Below, in pieces: positions 10,001 through 17,352 of a DNA stretch of 64,000 nt (position 1 is its first letter; each line of letters opens with the position of its first letter). The stretch is from JAXGPP01 sp040766885 (GTDB lineage Bacteria > Planctomycetota > Planctomycetia > Pirellulales > Thermoguttaceae). The notes under the pieces are model-generated. The model did no database searches. It saw nothing but the letters and a program-made list of their open reading frames with translations, and was not told the DNA's origin. The stretch spans positions 13,076 through 77,075 of the forward strand of contig JAXGPP010000030.1 of NCBI GenBank assembly GCA_040766885.1, in the 5' to 3' direction. A program made the translations under genes and the position numbers.

Positions 10001-10768
10001 CCGGTGCGCTCAACGAACTACAGCGATTCGGCGGTCGAGATCGGCACGCGCTACGCCTACACCGTCCGCGCGGTAAGCCAGAAGGGCATCGAAGGCGATC
10101 CCAGCGCGGCGGTCGAGACTACGGCGACGATCGTCGAACAGCCGATGTTCGTCGTGTCGCTGGACAACGAGCCGCGTGGTCTGGTCCATGGCGGAGAAAC
10201 GCTCGCCGGCAAGGTTGACGGGCCGGCGAAACCGGCCGACAGCGTGCTCGAGTTGGGCGCCGGCGGCCATTTGACCTTCCCGCACCACACCTGCTTCGAC
10301 CTGGCCCAGCCGCTGTCGGTGGAGTGCTGGGTATGGCTCGACCAGCCGGGAGTGATGCCGGTAGTGCTCAGTTGCGGAGCGTGGAACCAGGCGGGCTGGT
10401 TCCTGCAGCGGATTGGCAACCACTGGCGCTGGCACGTCGGCGGCGTGGATTGCGACGGCGGCCAGCCCCCCATCGGGCGCTGGGTTCACGTGCTGGGCAC
10501 CTGCGACGGGCAGACGTTGCGGCTGTTCCAGGACGGCGTGCAGGTCGCGGAAAAGACCGGCAAATTCATCACGGTCCCCTGGGCCGGCGCATTGCATGTC
10601 GGCCAGTACAGCGGCAGTCCCGGCCCGGAATACCAGGTCCGCGGGCGAATGGCGGGCATCAGGCTCTACCATCGCACCTTCACCGCCGCCGAGGCGGCTC
10701 TGCTGGCAATGACGAAACCGCAGTCGCCGCAGGACCGGCCGCCAGTTCCCCAAGCGACCGGCCCCTGA
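7046..10768 (+). CDS. Large secreted propeller/multiheme protein, HzsA-like, with FN3 and LamG
   Basis: A 1240-residue exported protein. After a signal peptide (about residues 1-26), residues ~60-430 look like a TolB/PD40-type beta-propeller (AWLPDGRIVFLSTRP, SILPDGRILFGRWEY). Then come VEEDGSAYFEAPAGRGLFFQ and SMRSFVQASPGTTRSCVGCH, which resemble the segment around the first heme of the hydrazine-synthase alpha subunit. Three CxxCH heme-c motifs are visible: CVGCH (~514), CVSCH (~564) and CLRCH (~702). Residues ~930-1025 resemble fibronectin type III (GYHVYRGTPG, YAYTVRAVS), and ~1045-1225 a LamG/concanavalin-like domain (SVECWVWLDQPG). The organism need not be an anammox bacterium: relatives of this architecture exist in other planctomycetes, and no HzsB/C gene is nearby. 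The actual reaction is unknown; a redox role outside the cytoplasm is inferred. Confidence 0.8.
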   Translation: MMRPIAVSLLLSGLLACGLARCANAESPSTESSPPAETGADVEQAMFKLLDAPLLFTKRHSYTGIHIYDTFYKWPPGGGGIYILENPSAPRSQWKIRPVIDPTTPETLGVGVYTHPELSWDATKLLFCFKGEPTGNTSIYEIGIDGRGLRRITDPTPTCDCYKGGHAGQHDIAPAWLPDGRIVFLSTRPSGLVPCANSGVSVLHVMNADGSDIHPISVNHVNEFDPSILPDGRILFGRWEYVDKNALTIQSLWSVNPDGTQETAVYANNMVFPEAVLDARPIPGTHLIVGTFAKHNSTPRGSIAIVDPRLGKNSPAAATNLEHPEDPTFDRGDSCEPWPVTEAVFLFSGRPEGQSRNVLQMIDLQGRKSTLMADPEICLHSPMLVKPRPVPPVIADSTNRLATTGQFFLQDIYRGLTGVKRGEVKYLRVLEETSRVSPTTMGGSPYNQVFLSSAALAFNAKIFLGVVPVEEDGSAYFEAPAGRGLFFQALDADGRLVQSMRSFVQASPGTTRSCVGCHEHKYTAASNEGLRDLARAPSQIEPESWGSGFVDYPSMIQPILDRHCVSCHGGEKDIAAGMDLSGGWTEHFSISYENLVNRRETQLIAYWIAGIDCMNGTALWSSQIFPPRAHGSGAAPLAELLVEGHSGYTPDLTREERDLLMAWIDTNGLYRGHWDYNDNGCAIRDWKNTTGALTAAMQTAGCLRCHGDGTRITYFENDWINLKDPEFSRILRAPLAKGSEGYGLGLCRDRKVTADRQRIHLLRKGYAHAVQPPEAFERHAYVPYDPSGQPVASFASVEDPHYRAMLSIIRGARQTALSTPRVEMPGAEVIAGACRMYLPPPLPLVAPLPEAVVDVEGVVEVRCERSARTIGLEAEFHRSDRAGFTPDESTLLARNALFQYTDRLAPVGRQCYAVVLCSGGERSLPAYVTAAVPHPAPPPAPTGLEALPASGASRLAWLAPARPVMGYHVYRGTPGATEVERITAAPVRSTNYSDSAVEIGTRYAYTVRAVSQKGIEGDPSAAVETTATIVEQPMFVVSLDNEPRGLVHGGETLAGKVDGPAKPADSVLELGAGGHLTFPHHTCFDLAQPLSVECWVWLDQPGVMPVVLSCGAWNQAGWFLQRIGNHWRWHVGGVDCDGGQPPIGRWVHVLGTCDGQTLRLFQDGVQVAEKTGKFITVPWAGALHVGQYSGSPGPEYQVRGRMAGIRLYHRTFTAAEAALLAMTKPQSPQDRPPVPQATGP

Positions 10769-10821
10769 CGGCCGAAATATGTGCTCCGCCGGGTCATAGC
10801 GCCGTTTGCGCCGCGGAACAC

Positions 10822-12099
10822 CTATTCCGATTTCAGTGAGACCACCTTCGTCGGCTCGCCTGGTTTGAGATCGACAACGATCTCCTTGCCGGCCGCGGTC
10901 ACGCGGTGCTTCCCGTAAAAAGCGCGGACTTCGCTCCGGCCCTGGGAGTCCGCCTTTTCACGCCAGTTGGTCCACCACTGCCGGTAGACAAGGTCGCGAT
11001 ACGCTTCCGCTGCCGGCGTCGGCGACCAGTCGCGGCGGTACAGCGACGAGACGGGTATCCAGTTGGCCCCTTCCCAGAAGCCCCACATGAGGATGCCTTG
11101 CACCGCCTCGTGGGCAAAACAGATGCGGTAGTAGTCGACGATCGCCCGGGCCTTGGCCTGCTCCTCTTCGTCGCTCAGTCGAGCGCTGCGGTTGCGATAG
11201 TGCTTCGATCGCTGACCCGGGAAGTTAAACTCGGTCACTCGGACCGGCAGCTTGAATTGAGCGAGCTTGTCGAGCGATTGCTGGAGGGCCACCGGGTCGA
11301 ACGAGTCGCCGTGGAGATGCCCCTGGACGCCGATGCCGCCGATCGGCACTCCCTGATCGAGGAACTTCTGGATGTGCGCGACGTAATCGTCGACACGGCG
11401 GCCGGTGAGGATGTCGTAATCGTTGAGATAGAGCACGGCGTCGGGATCCTCCTGGCGGATCCAGCGGGTCATGTCGAGGGTTATCTCCGGGCCGAGACGA
11501 TCCTCGTACCAGTTTCCGTGCAGCATCTCGTTGTTCAGATCGTACTCGGCAAAGCGGCCGCGGTAGCGTCGGCCAATGTCGATGGCCCGTGCCTTCAAGG
11601 TCTCGCGAAGCGCCGCGTCGTCAAGCTCCTTGAGCCAGGACTGAACCTGGTTCGACACTCCCCAGAAGATATTGTGGCCGCGGAGCGGGATCTGGTGCTC
11701 GTCGGTCCAGGCGAGAATGGCCTCGACCGCCGAATAATCGACCTCCCCCCGCCGCCGCTCCATGGCGTGCCACTTGAGCGCGTTCTCGGTGACCGCCGAA
11801 TTGAAGTTCTCCAGAAACACCTGCTTGTAGCGGGCGGCATCGTCGGCGTTCATGCGGTCGCCAAACACGTGGCTGGCAATCGCCGCGCCGAACCAGAACT
11901 CGTGGCGCAACTGCTCGACACGGACTTCGGTGCCCGGCGGCGCTTCGATCACCAGCGTGCCCATGCGGATGCGGCGGATCGACTCGTCGAGTTGAGCCGG
12001 GTCGACCTCGGCTGCGGCAGCGATCGAACCGGCGGCCGCCACGAGAACCAGCGCAATTGCCGCATTTCGACCCACATACGATCTTCCACGCGTTCTCAT
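10822..12099 (-). CDS. Secreted GH10 endo-1,4-beta-xylanase
   Basis: A 425-residue protein with a signal peptide (about residues 1-30). The GH10 TIM-barrel hallmarks are present: ENALKWHAME, LRGHNIFWG, YDLNNEMLHG carrying the acid/base Glu (E191) and VRVTEFNFPG carrying the nucleophile Glu (E290). GH10 enzymes cleave the xylan backbone with retention of configuration. A short beta-rich segment precedes the barrel (LVIEAPPGTEVRVEQL). The ATG overlaps the stop of the upstream membrane protein by four bases (ATGA), so translation is coupled to it. The substrate could be another beta-1,4 glycan, but both catalytic residues are in place. Confidence 0.92.
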   Translation of the reverse strand: MRTRGRSYVGRNAAIALVLVAAAGSIAAAAEVDPAQLDESIRRIRMGTLVIEAPPGTEVRVEQLRHEFWFGAAIASHVFGDRMNADDAARYKQVFLENFNSAVTENALKWHAMERRRGEVDYSAVEAILAWTDEHQIPLRGHNIFWGVSNQVQSWLKELDDAALRETLKARAIDIGRRYRGRFAEYDLNNEMLHGNWYEDRLGPEITLDMTRWIRQEDPDAVLYLNDYDILTGRRVDDYVAHIQKFLDQGVPIGGIGVQGHLHGDSFDPVALQQSLDKLAQFKLPVRVTEFNFPGQRSKHYRNRSARLSDEEEQAKARAIVDYYRICFAHEAVQGILMWGFWEGANWIPVSSLYRRDWSPTPAAEAYRDLVYRQWWTNWREKADSQGRSEVRAFYGKHRVTAAGKEIVVDLKPGEPTKVVSLKSE

Positions 12100-12935
12100 G
12101 CGGTATGCTCCCGGGTATCGTCTTCACGCATTTGGAGGAACGGATTGTCGGCGATCCCCAGCGCCTTGCGAAACCGCTCGCGGTAGAGCGGGGCCTCGAA
12201 CGCCAGGATCATGAACGGCAGGTTCAACAGGTAGATCATTCCGGCAAACATGGCTCCGAACACCGTAACCATCACCAGTTCACCCAGATGCCGCAGCAAC
12301 TCTTCCGGGCTCTCTGTCTGAACCGTCATTATGACTGAGCCGACGGCAACGGAAACGAGCGCGCCGGCGATCGCCATCCACAAGCCGAGCCAGAGCATGA
12401 ACCGCCAGCGGCCGAAATCCTCGCGGCAGCACCATGACGACAGCGTCATGCCGACGAGAAGCGGCACGCTGAATACAGCGAAGAAAACGGCAACATACGG
12501 GAAGTCGGCCCACACCAGGCCGCAGCATCCGATGTAGGCCAGCCCGCCCAGGATCGCCATTACCGCCGGAGCAATCACCAGCCCAGCCGACCGGCGCGGC
12601 CAGACCGCCACTAACCACACTCCGGCCCAGGCGCCGGCGAGGGCCAGCCACAACAGGTTTCCCGCGTCGGCCTGCGGCGGCGGCATGCTGGTAAGCTTGA
12701 CGAGCATCTGCCAGAAAACCATCGCCAACAGTACCGGGACAAGGATCAGCCACGCCTGCCAGCGGCGATTCGCTTTCATGCCCACCAGCAGCACGCCCAG
12801 GGCGGCCCACTGCGGCCAGAGCGGGATGTGATAGTGCCATTGCCAGTCGACCACCGCCGGCACGCTCTGGGCGGATGCCAAGGCGCCGGCCGGATTGGTG
12901 GCCGTGATGGTCAGTCGGTCATTGCCAATGTTCAA
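12096..12935 (-). CDS. Multi-pass membrane protein, downstream part of a TGA-interrupted gene
   Basis: Read from the TTG at 12935 this is 279 residues with about seven hydrophobic segments (for example WAALGVLLVGM, WLILVPVLLAMVFW, MLWLGLWMAIAGALV) and a charged C-terminus. Its first residues (NDRLTITATNPAGALASAQS) are clearly the end of an immunoglobulin-like domain rather than a true N-terminus. The frame is the same as that of the gene ending at 12969, and the gap between them reads GGVCSYSWRVP without a stop. I therefore think both are one protein of about 460 residues interrupted by a single TGA. The gene overlaps the xylanase start by four bases. The function is unknown; a role connected with the coupled xylanase is only a guess. 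Confidence 0.6.
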   Translation of the reverse strand: MNIGNDRLTITATNPAGALASAQSVPAVVDWQWHYHIPLWPQWAALGVLLVGMKANRRWQAWLILVPVLLAMVFWQMLVKLTSMPPPQADAGNLLWLALAGAWAGVWLVAVWPRRSAGLVIAPAVMAILGGLAYIGCCGLVWADFPYVAVFFAVFSVPLLVGMTLSSWCCREDFGRWRFMLWLGLWMAIAGALVSVAVGSVIMTVQTESPEELLRHLGELVMVTVFGAMFAGMIYLLNLPFMILAFEAPLYRERFRKALGIADNPFLQMREDDTREHTA

Positions 12936-12937
12936 AG

Positions 12938-12954
12938 GTACTCGCCACGAGTAC
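12938..12954 (-). other. Perfect 7-bp hairpin 21 nt after an in-frame TGA
   Basis: On the minus strand GTACTCG-TGG-CGAGTAC forms a perfect seven-base stem with a three-base loop. It begins 14 bases after the TGA at 12969-12971; the loop begins 21 bases after it. Spacing, stem length and a G in the second loop position fall within the relaxed consensus described for bacterial SECIS elements. It also encodes a likely conserved YSWRV segment, so chance is possible. Confidence 0.4.
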
Positions 12955-12968
12955 GAGCATACGCCCCC

Positions 12969-13481
12969 TCAACCATATTGAAAGGCGCCGGAGTGGATCG
13001 TCTGGCCATCGCGGAGGATGGTAAACTCCGGCGGAGAAGGCCGCAGGTCGGACCTCAGCGGCGAGTAGCTTCGTCCTGCCGGATCGCGAAGCTCGTAGTT
13101 CAACTCCAGCAGGCGGCCCTGGCGAACGGCCGCGACATGGGCCGTGAGCGGAGCCCCCGCGCGGAGCACGTGCGGTTTGCCGGGCGAAAGGGTGAACCAC
13201 TCCTCGTCGCCAAGCATCATGGCGTAGTAGCCCCCCTTTAACTGGATCATTTGCAGCCGGTAGCGACCCGGCGGCAGTCTGGAGCGGCCGCCAGGGAGCG
13301 TGATCTGGCGGCCATTCCCTTCCTCGGCGACCAGCGTGATCGACTCGATGGCCTGCCCGGTGACCTGTATGACAGCTTGCCCCTGAGGCACCCGCGGCCG
13401 ATCAAACGCCGACTGGGCCGGCAAGACGCCCGGCAGCATGGCCAGAATCGCACCAAGACAGCAAAAATATCGCGCCCTCAT
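12969..13481 (-). CDS. Secreted beta-domain, upstream part of a TGA-interrupted gene
   Basis: A 170-residue reading frame with a signal peptide (MRARYFCCLGAILAMLPG, cleaved about residue 23). A beta-rich region follows (AVIQVTGQAIESITLVAEEG, LPPGRYRLQMIQLKGGYYAMM), then an immunoglobulin-like stretch (LLELNYELRDPAGRSY, PEFTILRDGQTIHSGAFQYG) that stops abruptly at TGA. The sequence after the stop continues the same strand-and-turn pattern in the same frame, leading into membrane helices. A complete protein would thus have an extracytoplasmic N-terminal domain anchored by a multi-pass C-terminal domain. The TGA may be a sequencing error (TGG, CGA or GGA), a real nonsense mutation, or a recoded codon; other genes in the window end normally at TGA. 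Confidence 0.6.
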   Translation of the reverse strand: MRARYFCCLGAILAMLPGVLPAQSAFDRPRVPQGQAVIQVTGQAIESITLVAEEGNGRQITLPGGRSRLPPGRYRLQMIQLKGGYYAMMLGDEEWFTLSPGKPHVLRAGAPLTAHVAAVRQGRLLELNYELRDPAGRSYSPLRSDLRPSPPEFTILRDGQTIHSGAFQYG

Positions 13482-13801
13482 TGCTTCTTCTCCACAGCCG
13501 CGGGCCGGCGTTTGGCGAATCGCCTGAAGGAGACGCCCTAAAACACCCTACCTGTTGTCAGGTTAGCACAGATGTATCAAGCGGGCAATCAGGGCAGGCC
13601 ATCCGCCTCCTGCCCGCCCGGCGTTTGACGGCACAGCTATCAGGGGCCGCAGAGCCACTCCCCACCCGGCAGCGGATCGGCTAAGCTGGCATTAGCGGGC
13701 ATGGGCCGGCGCGGCGCCGCCGGTTCGGCTGCGGTCGACTGCCTCGATCGGGTATTGGGTTTCAGGTAAATGGCCACGGAATCAATCAGGGAGACGCCCA
13801 G
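13482..13801. other. Intergenic region between divergent genes
   Basis: About 320 bases between the starts of two divergent transcription units. The only structure noticed is an imperfectly spaced hairpin, GGGCAGG (13592-13598) with CCTGCCC (13609-13615). It presumably holds promoters for both sides, but no clear -35/-10 pair was found. No coding potential was recognised. Confidence 0.4.
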
Positions 13802-14290
13802 ATGAGTCCCAATGACGTAATTCGCCAAGTCGTCGAGTTCTGCCACGAGGTCACCCGGTCGTACGTCCACGATCTCGATGAGGCCGATCTGCTGGTTCGT
13901 TCGGTACCCGGCACGAACCACATCGCGTGGCAGTTGGGGCACCTGATTTCGAGCACCCATTATTTCCTCGGCGAACTGGGACATGAGCCGCCGGCGTTGC
14001 CGGCCGGCTTTGCCGAACGCCATACCAAGGAGACGGCTGCTTCCGACGACCCCGCCACATTCCTCGCGAAGAGCGAGTACCTCGCGCTGGCGGAACAAAT
14101 GAAGGCCGCCACGCTGGCCGCGCTCGATGCCATTCCCGAGAGCACGCTCACCGACCCGGGGCCGGAATCGATGCGGGAATACGCTCCGACGGTGGCGGCG
14201 GCGATCACGCTGACAGGGACGCACTGGCTGATGCACGCCGGACAGTTCGTTCCCGTCCGCCGGAAGTTGGGCAAACCGGCGCTGTTCTGA
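13802..14290 (+). CDS. DinB-like four-helix metal-binding protein
   Basis: A 162-residue all-helical protein. NHIAWQLGHLISSTHYFLGE near residue 40 and THWLMHAGQFVPVRRKLG near the C-terminus match the DinB/YfiT-like fold, in which three histidines on a four-helix bundle bind a divalent metal. Members include thiol transferases (bacillithiol or mycothiol dependent) and many proteins without known function; the substrate cannot be read here. The length is normal for the family. The next gene starts 10 bases downstream, so the two probably form an operon. Confidence 0.75.
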   Translation: MSPNDVIRQVVEFCHEVTRSYVHDLDEADLLVRSVPGTNHIAWQLGHLISSTHYFLGELGHEPPALPAGFAERHTKETAASDDPATFLAKSEYLALAEQMKAATLAALDAIPESTLTDPGPESMREYAPTVAAAITLTGTHWLMHAGQFVPVRRKLGKPALF

Positions 14291-14300
14291 AAGGACGCTC

Positions 14301-14732
14301 ATGGCTGCCGATCTTCACACGTTGAGCGGCGAGGAGCGCCGTTGGAAGCAGCGCCAGCTTGACGCGGTGCGGCGATTCATCGACGAGTTCTCACCCGACG
14401 ACGTCGATCAACCGGTCTCGCTCGGCGCGCTCGACCGCGCCGTCGCGGCCCGGCTGGGAGAGGTCGCCCTGGAGGCGGCGGAGATCGACCGGGTAGCGGC
14501 GATGGCCGGCATGGCCTTCGGCGAGATCCTCGTGCAGAACCTCGGCTTCCGCTGGGTTTCCGTGCACACCGAGAATGCGAGCGAACTGGCCGTCCATGCG
14601 CTGCCCGGCGCCGGCGACGTACTCATTTACCCCCTGGGTTTTGCCGCCAGCCACCTCAAGCGCCGCGACAGCGAATTTTTCAAGCAGGGCTACGAGCAGA
14701 TCGCCATGCACCTGAAGTCGCTCCGACGCTGA
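14301..14732 (+). CDS. DUF3806-like small protein
   Basis: A 143-residue soluble protein with a helical N-terminal half (WKQRQLDAVRRFIDEF) and a compact C-terminal half (AFGEILVQNLGFRWVSVHTE, DVLIYPLGFAASHLKRRDSE, FFKQGYEQIAMHLKSL). The pattern of an AxGE-x-L segment, a Trp-rich strand and a short YP motif reminds me of the DUF3806 domain, but this is from memory. No signal peptide. It directly follows the DinB-like gene and is probably co-transcribed. Function unknown. Confidence 0.55.
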   Translation: MAADLHTLSGEERRWKQRQLDAVRRFIDEFSPDDVDQPVSLGALDRAVAARLGEVALEAAEIDRVAAMAGMAFGEILVQNLGFRWVSVHTENASELAVHALPGAGDVLIYPLGFAASHLKRRDSEFFKQGYEQIAMHLKSLRR

Positions 14733-14816
14733 AGTTCCGGCGTTGAGTGTGGCGCGGCACTCGCGGTCGCCGCGGGCAATACAGGATGCCGGACCACCCG
14801 TGGGCACGGCGTGTGC

Positions 14817-14822
14817 TAGACT
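14817..14822 (+). promoter_or_regulatory. Possible extended -10 (TGCTAGACT)
   Basis: TAGACT preceded by TGC makes an extended -10 element 40 bases before the ATG at 14862. No -35 box is evident, which extended -10 promoters can tolerate. Confidence 0.35.
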
Positions 14823-14861
14823 TTCACGAGCTACTGCGCGCCTTCTCAGGGAGACAACACC

Positions 14862-15791
14862 ATGCGTGCCGCCTGTATCGTTTTTGCCGTGCTGGTACTA
14901 CTGGTCGTGCTGGCGGCGCCGGCCGCCGGGCGTGACATCTTTGTCGACAATGCCGCCGGAGACGATCTCTTTACCGGCCACAATGCCGCCGCGGCCCCCA
15001 ATATGGCCGGCCCGGTCCGCAGCCTCGGCCGCGCCCTTGACCTGGCGATGACGGGCGACCGCATCCTGCTGGCCAATACGGGCGTGCCTTACCGCGAGAG
15101 CGTCAGCCTGGTGGGGAGCCTGCACAGCGGTTCTTCGCTGAGCTGGTTCCTGATCGTCGGCAACGGCGCCGTGCTCGACGGCTCGGCTCCTGTGCCAACG
15201 AGCGCCTGGGAGCACGTCGAGGGCAACGTCTACCGTTTCCAGCCACCGCGAATGACCCACCAGCAGCTCTTCCTCAATGATGTGCCGGTGCCGCTGGTAG
15301 TCTCCGACCCGGTGATCGACCAGCCGGCGAAGCTCGACACACTCCAGTGGACGCTCCATCGCGGGCACATGTATTTTGCGGCCGAACCGCTCAAGCGCCC
15401 CGAAGACTACCGGCTCACCTACGCCGCGCTGCCGGTCGGCATCACGCTCTACCACGTCCAACGGGTAGGCATCGTCGACCTCACCGTGCAGGGCTTTCAA
15501 CTCGACGGGATCAGCGCGTTCAATAGCGCGACGGACATTCACCTCGACCAGGTAATCTGCCGTGGCAACGGCCGCACCGGGCTGACCGTGGGCGGCGCCT
15601 CGCTGGTCGACGTGAACGAGTCGCGGCTGGGAGACAACGGCCGCGCCCAGATCCTCACCCAGCCCTGGTCCGCGACGCACATCCACGACTCGCAACTGCT
15701 GCCCGGCACCGCTCCGCCGATCGTCCGCCAGGGGGGCGACGTAACAGTGGACGGAAGACCCCTCGACGAAGCGCCGAGCCGCATGCTGTAA
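14862..15791 (+). CDS. Secreted right-handed beta-helix protein
   Basis: A 309-residue protein with a clear signal peptide (IVFAVLVLLVVLAAPAAG). The mature start, RDIFVDNAAGDDLFTGH followed by GPVRSLGRALDLAMTGDRIL, is the standard opening of secreted parallel beta-helix proteins. Further on, short repeating turns (VGIVDLTVQGFQLDGISAFN, ATDIHLDQVICRGNGRTGLT) build the coils. Such folds occur in polysaccharide lyases, pectinases and adhesins, but I see no conserved catalytic residues, so the activity is open. The gene is rather short for a complete helix with about eight coils. A glycan-binding or lyase-like role fits the surrounding genes but is inference. Confidence 0.75.
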   Translation: MRAACIVFAVLVLLVVLAAPAAGRDIFVDNAAGDDLFTGHNAAAAPNMAGPVRSLGRALDLAMTGDRILLANTGVPYRESVSLVGSLHSGSSLSWFLIVGNGAVLDGSAPVPTSAWEHVEGNVYRFQPPRMTHQQLFLNDVPVPLVVSDPVIDQPAKLDTLQWTLHRGHMYFAAEPLKRPEDYRLTYAALPVGITLYHVQRVGIVDLTVQGFQLDGISAFNSATDIHLDQVICRGNGRTGLTVGGASLVDVNESRLGDNGRAQILTQPWSATHIHDSQLLPGTAPPIVRQGGDVTVDGRPLDEAPSRML

Positions 15792-16049
15792 GGTTGAGAG
15801 GCTGAAACAGTACATCCACTGGCCACCGCGCTACAAACTCCGGTAGCGAATCGTGGGGTGTTCCGGTTTAGCCGGCCCACTTCCCGCCTGGCCACCTTGA
15901 TAGACCAGATTCGCCCGTCTAGGCTGATCCTCGTGACGGGAACTGGATTTCCTGTCACTTGGAGAGTCTCAGAGCCGCCGCGCTGCACGATATGGGCCGC
16001 CCGTGCGCACATCACACTGCGATGGTGTACCGGCAAACGGGGAGTAGAA

Positions 16050-16310
16050 ATGAGGATTTGGGTTGCCGCAGTGACAATGGCCATGGTTCTCGCGGCACGG
16101 CTCCCGGCAGCGGAGTTGCTGGTCGGCTGGGCGTCTGCGAGTATCACGCCTGACCGGCCCGTGGCGCTCTCCGGACAGTTCCATACGCGTGTTTCGCAAT
16201 CGGTCCATGACCCAATTACTGCTACCGCGCTGGCGCTCGATAACGGCAGCGCGATCGAAACGGGGACGCAGCTAGTATTCAGGCCGGTGCGCCCGTGGAG
16301 GCATTGTTAG
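16050..16310 (+). pseudogene. Truncated ceramidase-like gene, N-terminal remnant
   Basis: From the ATG at 16050 the frame gives a signal peptide (MRIWVAAVTMAMVLAARLPA) and then LLVGWASASITPDRPVALSG and VHDPITATALALDNG. These match the first 65 residues of neutral/alkaline ceramidase-type proteins; compare the complete gene at 36600-37886, which has LDITPDKPVRMSGYAG and VHDPLYARIVAF. After about residue 65 the similarity ends and the frame stops at 86 residues, whereas the family has over 400. The remainder of the gene is not seen nearby, so this is a deletion remnant. Confidence 0.6.
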
Positions 16311-16482
16311 GTCGGCCCGCGCAAGCACGTGACCGACAAACGGGCAGCGTCCCGAATGCCATGAACTCACTGTTAAGTGTAAAGTCAAGAGTTCAAGGCT
16401 TTTCCATGCTGGGCGGGGACCTTTCGCGGTCGCCGGATCCGGTGACTTGCCAGGAGGAACGCGGCTGCAATACGTCGGCCGT

Positions 16483-16511
16483 CGATCCGCCGAAGCCTTC
16501 TCGGCGGATCG
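16483..16511. other. 11-bp inverted repeat hairpin
   Basis: Perfect arms CGATCCGCCGA (16483-16493) and TCGGCGGATCG (16501-16511) with a seven-base loop. There is no T-run on either side, so it is not a typical intrinsic terminator. It lies between the truncated ceramidase and the small membrane protein gene. Confidence 0.6.
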
Positions 16512-16581
16512 GAGTGGTGGCGACCGGGCGATCGACGGGCCAATCTGCCTGACGTCCGCACCGTGCCCTTGACCCTTTCCC

Positions 16582-16755
16582 ATGGCCTCCTTCCTGCCGA
16601 TCATGTTTCGAATGCTGCGAACCGCTCTCATCGTGGCCGTGTCATGGTGCGCCTTGGGCAGCCTGTCCCACGGCGCGCTGGTAGGCGTCTCCAACTGGTA
16701 CCACCTCGAGCTGTGGCGATTTCCCGATCCGGCCCAGGACATGTCGAGCCTTTGA
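16582..16755 (+). CDS. Small membrane protein (57 aa), coupled to next gene
   Basis: The ATG at 16582 opens a 57-codon frame starting MASFLPIMFRMLRTALIVAV, a basic-then-hydrophobic N-terminus that could be a signal or a single membrane helix. It continues WCALGSLSHGALVGVSNWYH and ends DMSSL. The TGA stop overlaps the ATG of the following membrane protein gene by one base (TGATG), a classic coupling arrangement and the main argument that it is translated. No Shine-Dalgarno-like sequence is obvious. No family recognised. Confidence 0.45.
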   Translation: MASFLPIMFRMLRTALIVAVSWCALGSLSHGALVGVSNWYHLELWRFPDPAQDMSSL

Positions 16756-17306
16756 TGAGATCCGAGCAGGCGACGCCGGCCTTGAGAGAACGGTACGAAT
16801 CGGAGATTCAAGCCATGCTGGAGAGACGCTTGACGGGAATCGGTCGCTGGCTGTGGCTTGGCTCCGCAGTCATGTCCGTCGTGTTTGCTGTGCTCCTTGG
16901 AGTGTTGGCCGTTGTCCCGCCGGCGGAAGAAGTGCCGCTCCCCGCGCGGATGGGACCCGCCGCAGGTGTGCTGTTCTGCGTCGGCTTTGCCATCCTGTCA
17001 CTGCGCATTTTCTGGCGTGGCTCGATGGACCTGAAGTTCGACACTTCCATGATCATTGGCATGGTATGGGCGTTCGTGGTTCTCACCGTAGTCATGTTCA
17101 GCATCATGTCGCTGCTCGCAGCGGACAGGATCACCGGTTTATGGATGATGATGTTCGGTTTGGTACTGATGGTGGTGGGGACCGTGTTTCTGTTGCGGCA
17201 CGTCATTGCGCAATCCGAGTTGAGAACCCGCGAGAAGCTCCTGGAAATCGAGTACCGTCTTGCCGAGTTGGCTGAAACGCTGAAGCCCGAAAAGCCGACA
17301 ACCTGA
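16755..17306 (+). CDS. Four-helix membrane protein of unknown function
   Basis: The chosen ATG at 16755 gives 183 residues. After a charged cytosolic helix (LRERYESEIQAMLERR) come four hydrophobic segments: WLWLGSAVMSVVFAVLLGVL, AAGVLFCVGFAILSLRIFW, MIIGMVWAFVVLTVVMFSIM and GLWMMMFGLVLMVVGTVFLL. A charged C-terminal coiled-coil-like helix follows (LRTREKLLEIEYRLAELAET). The two pairs of helices bounded by helical cytosolic ends suggest a small regulatory or sensing membrane protein, but no family was recognised. A longer in-frame start at 16563 is unlikely, since that region codes the small protein in another frame. Confidence 0.7.
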   Translation: MRSEQATPALRERYESEIQAMLERRLTGIGRWLWLGSAVMSVVFAVLLGVLAVVPPAEEVPLPARMGPAAGVLFCVGFAILSLRIFWRGSMDLKFDTSMIIGMVWAFVVLTVVMFSIMSLLAADRITGLWMMMFGLVLMVVGTVFLLRHVIAQSELRTREKLLEIEYRLAELAETLKPEKPTT

Positions 17307-17352
17307 TCCTCCTTCTCCCCGCCACGCAGGTCCAATCTGCCCTGACAAGAAG

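Noticed and set aside
13592..13615. Hairpin considered as a terminator
   Set aside because: It lies between divergent genes and has no T-run, so a terminator role makes no sense.
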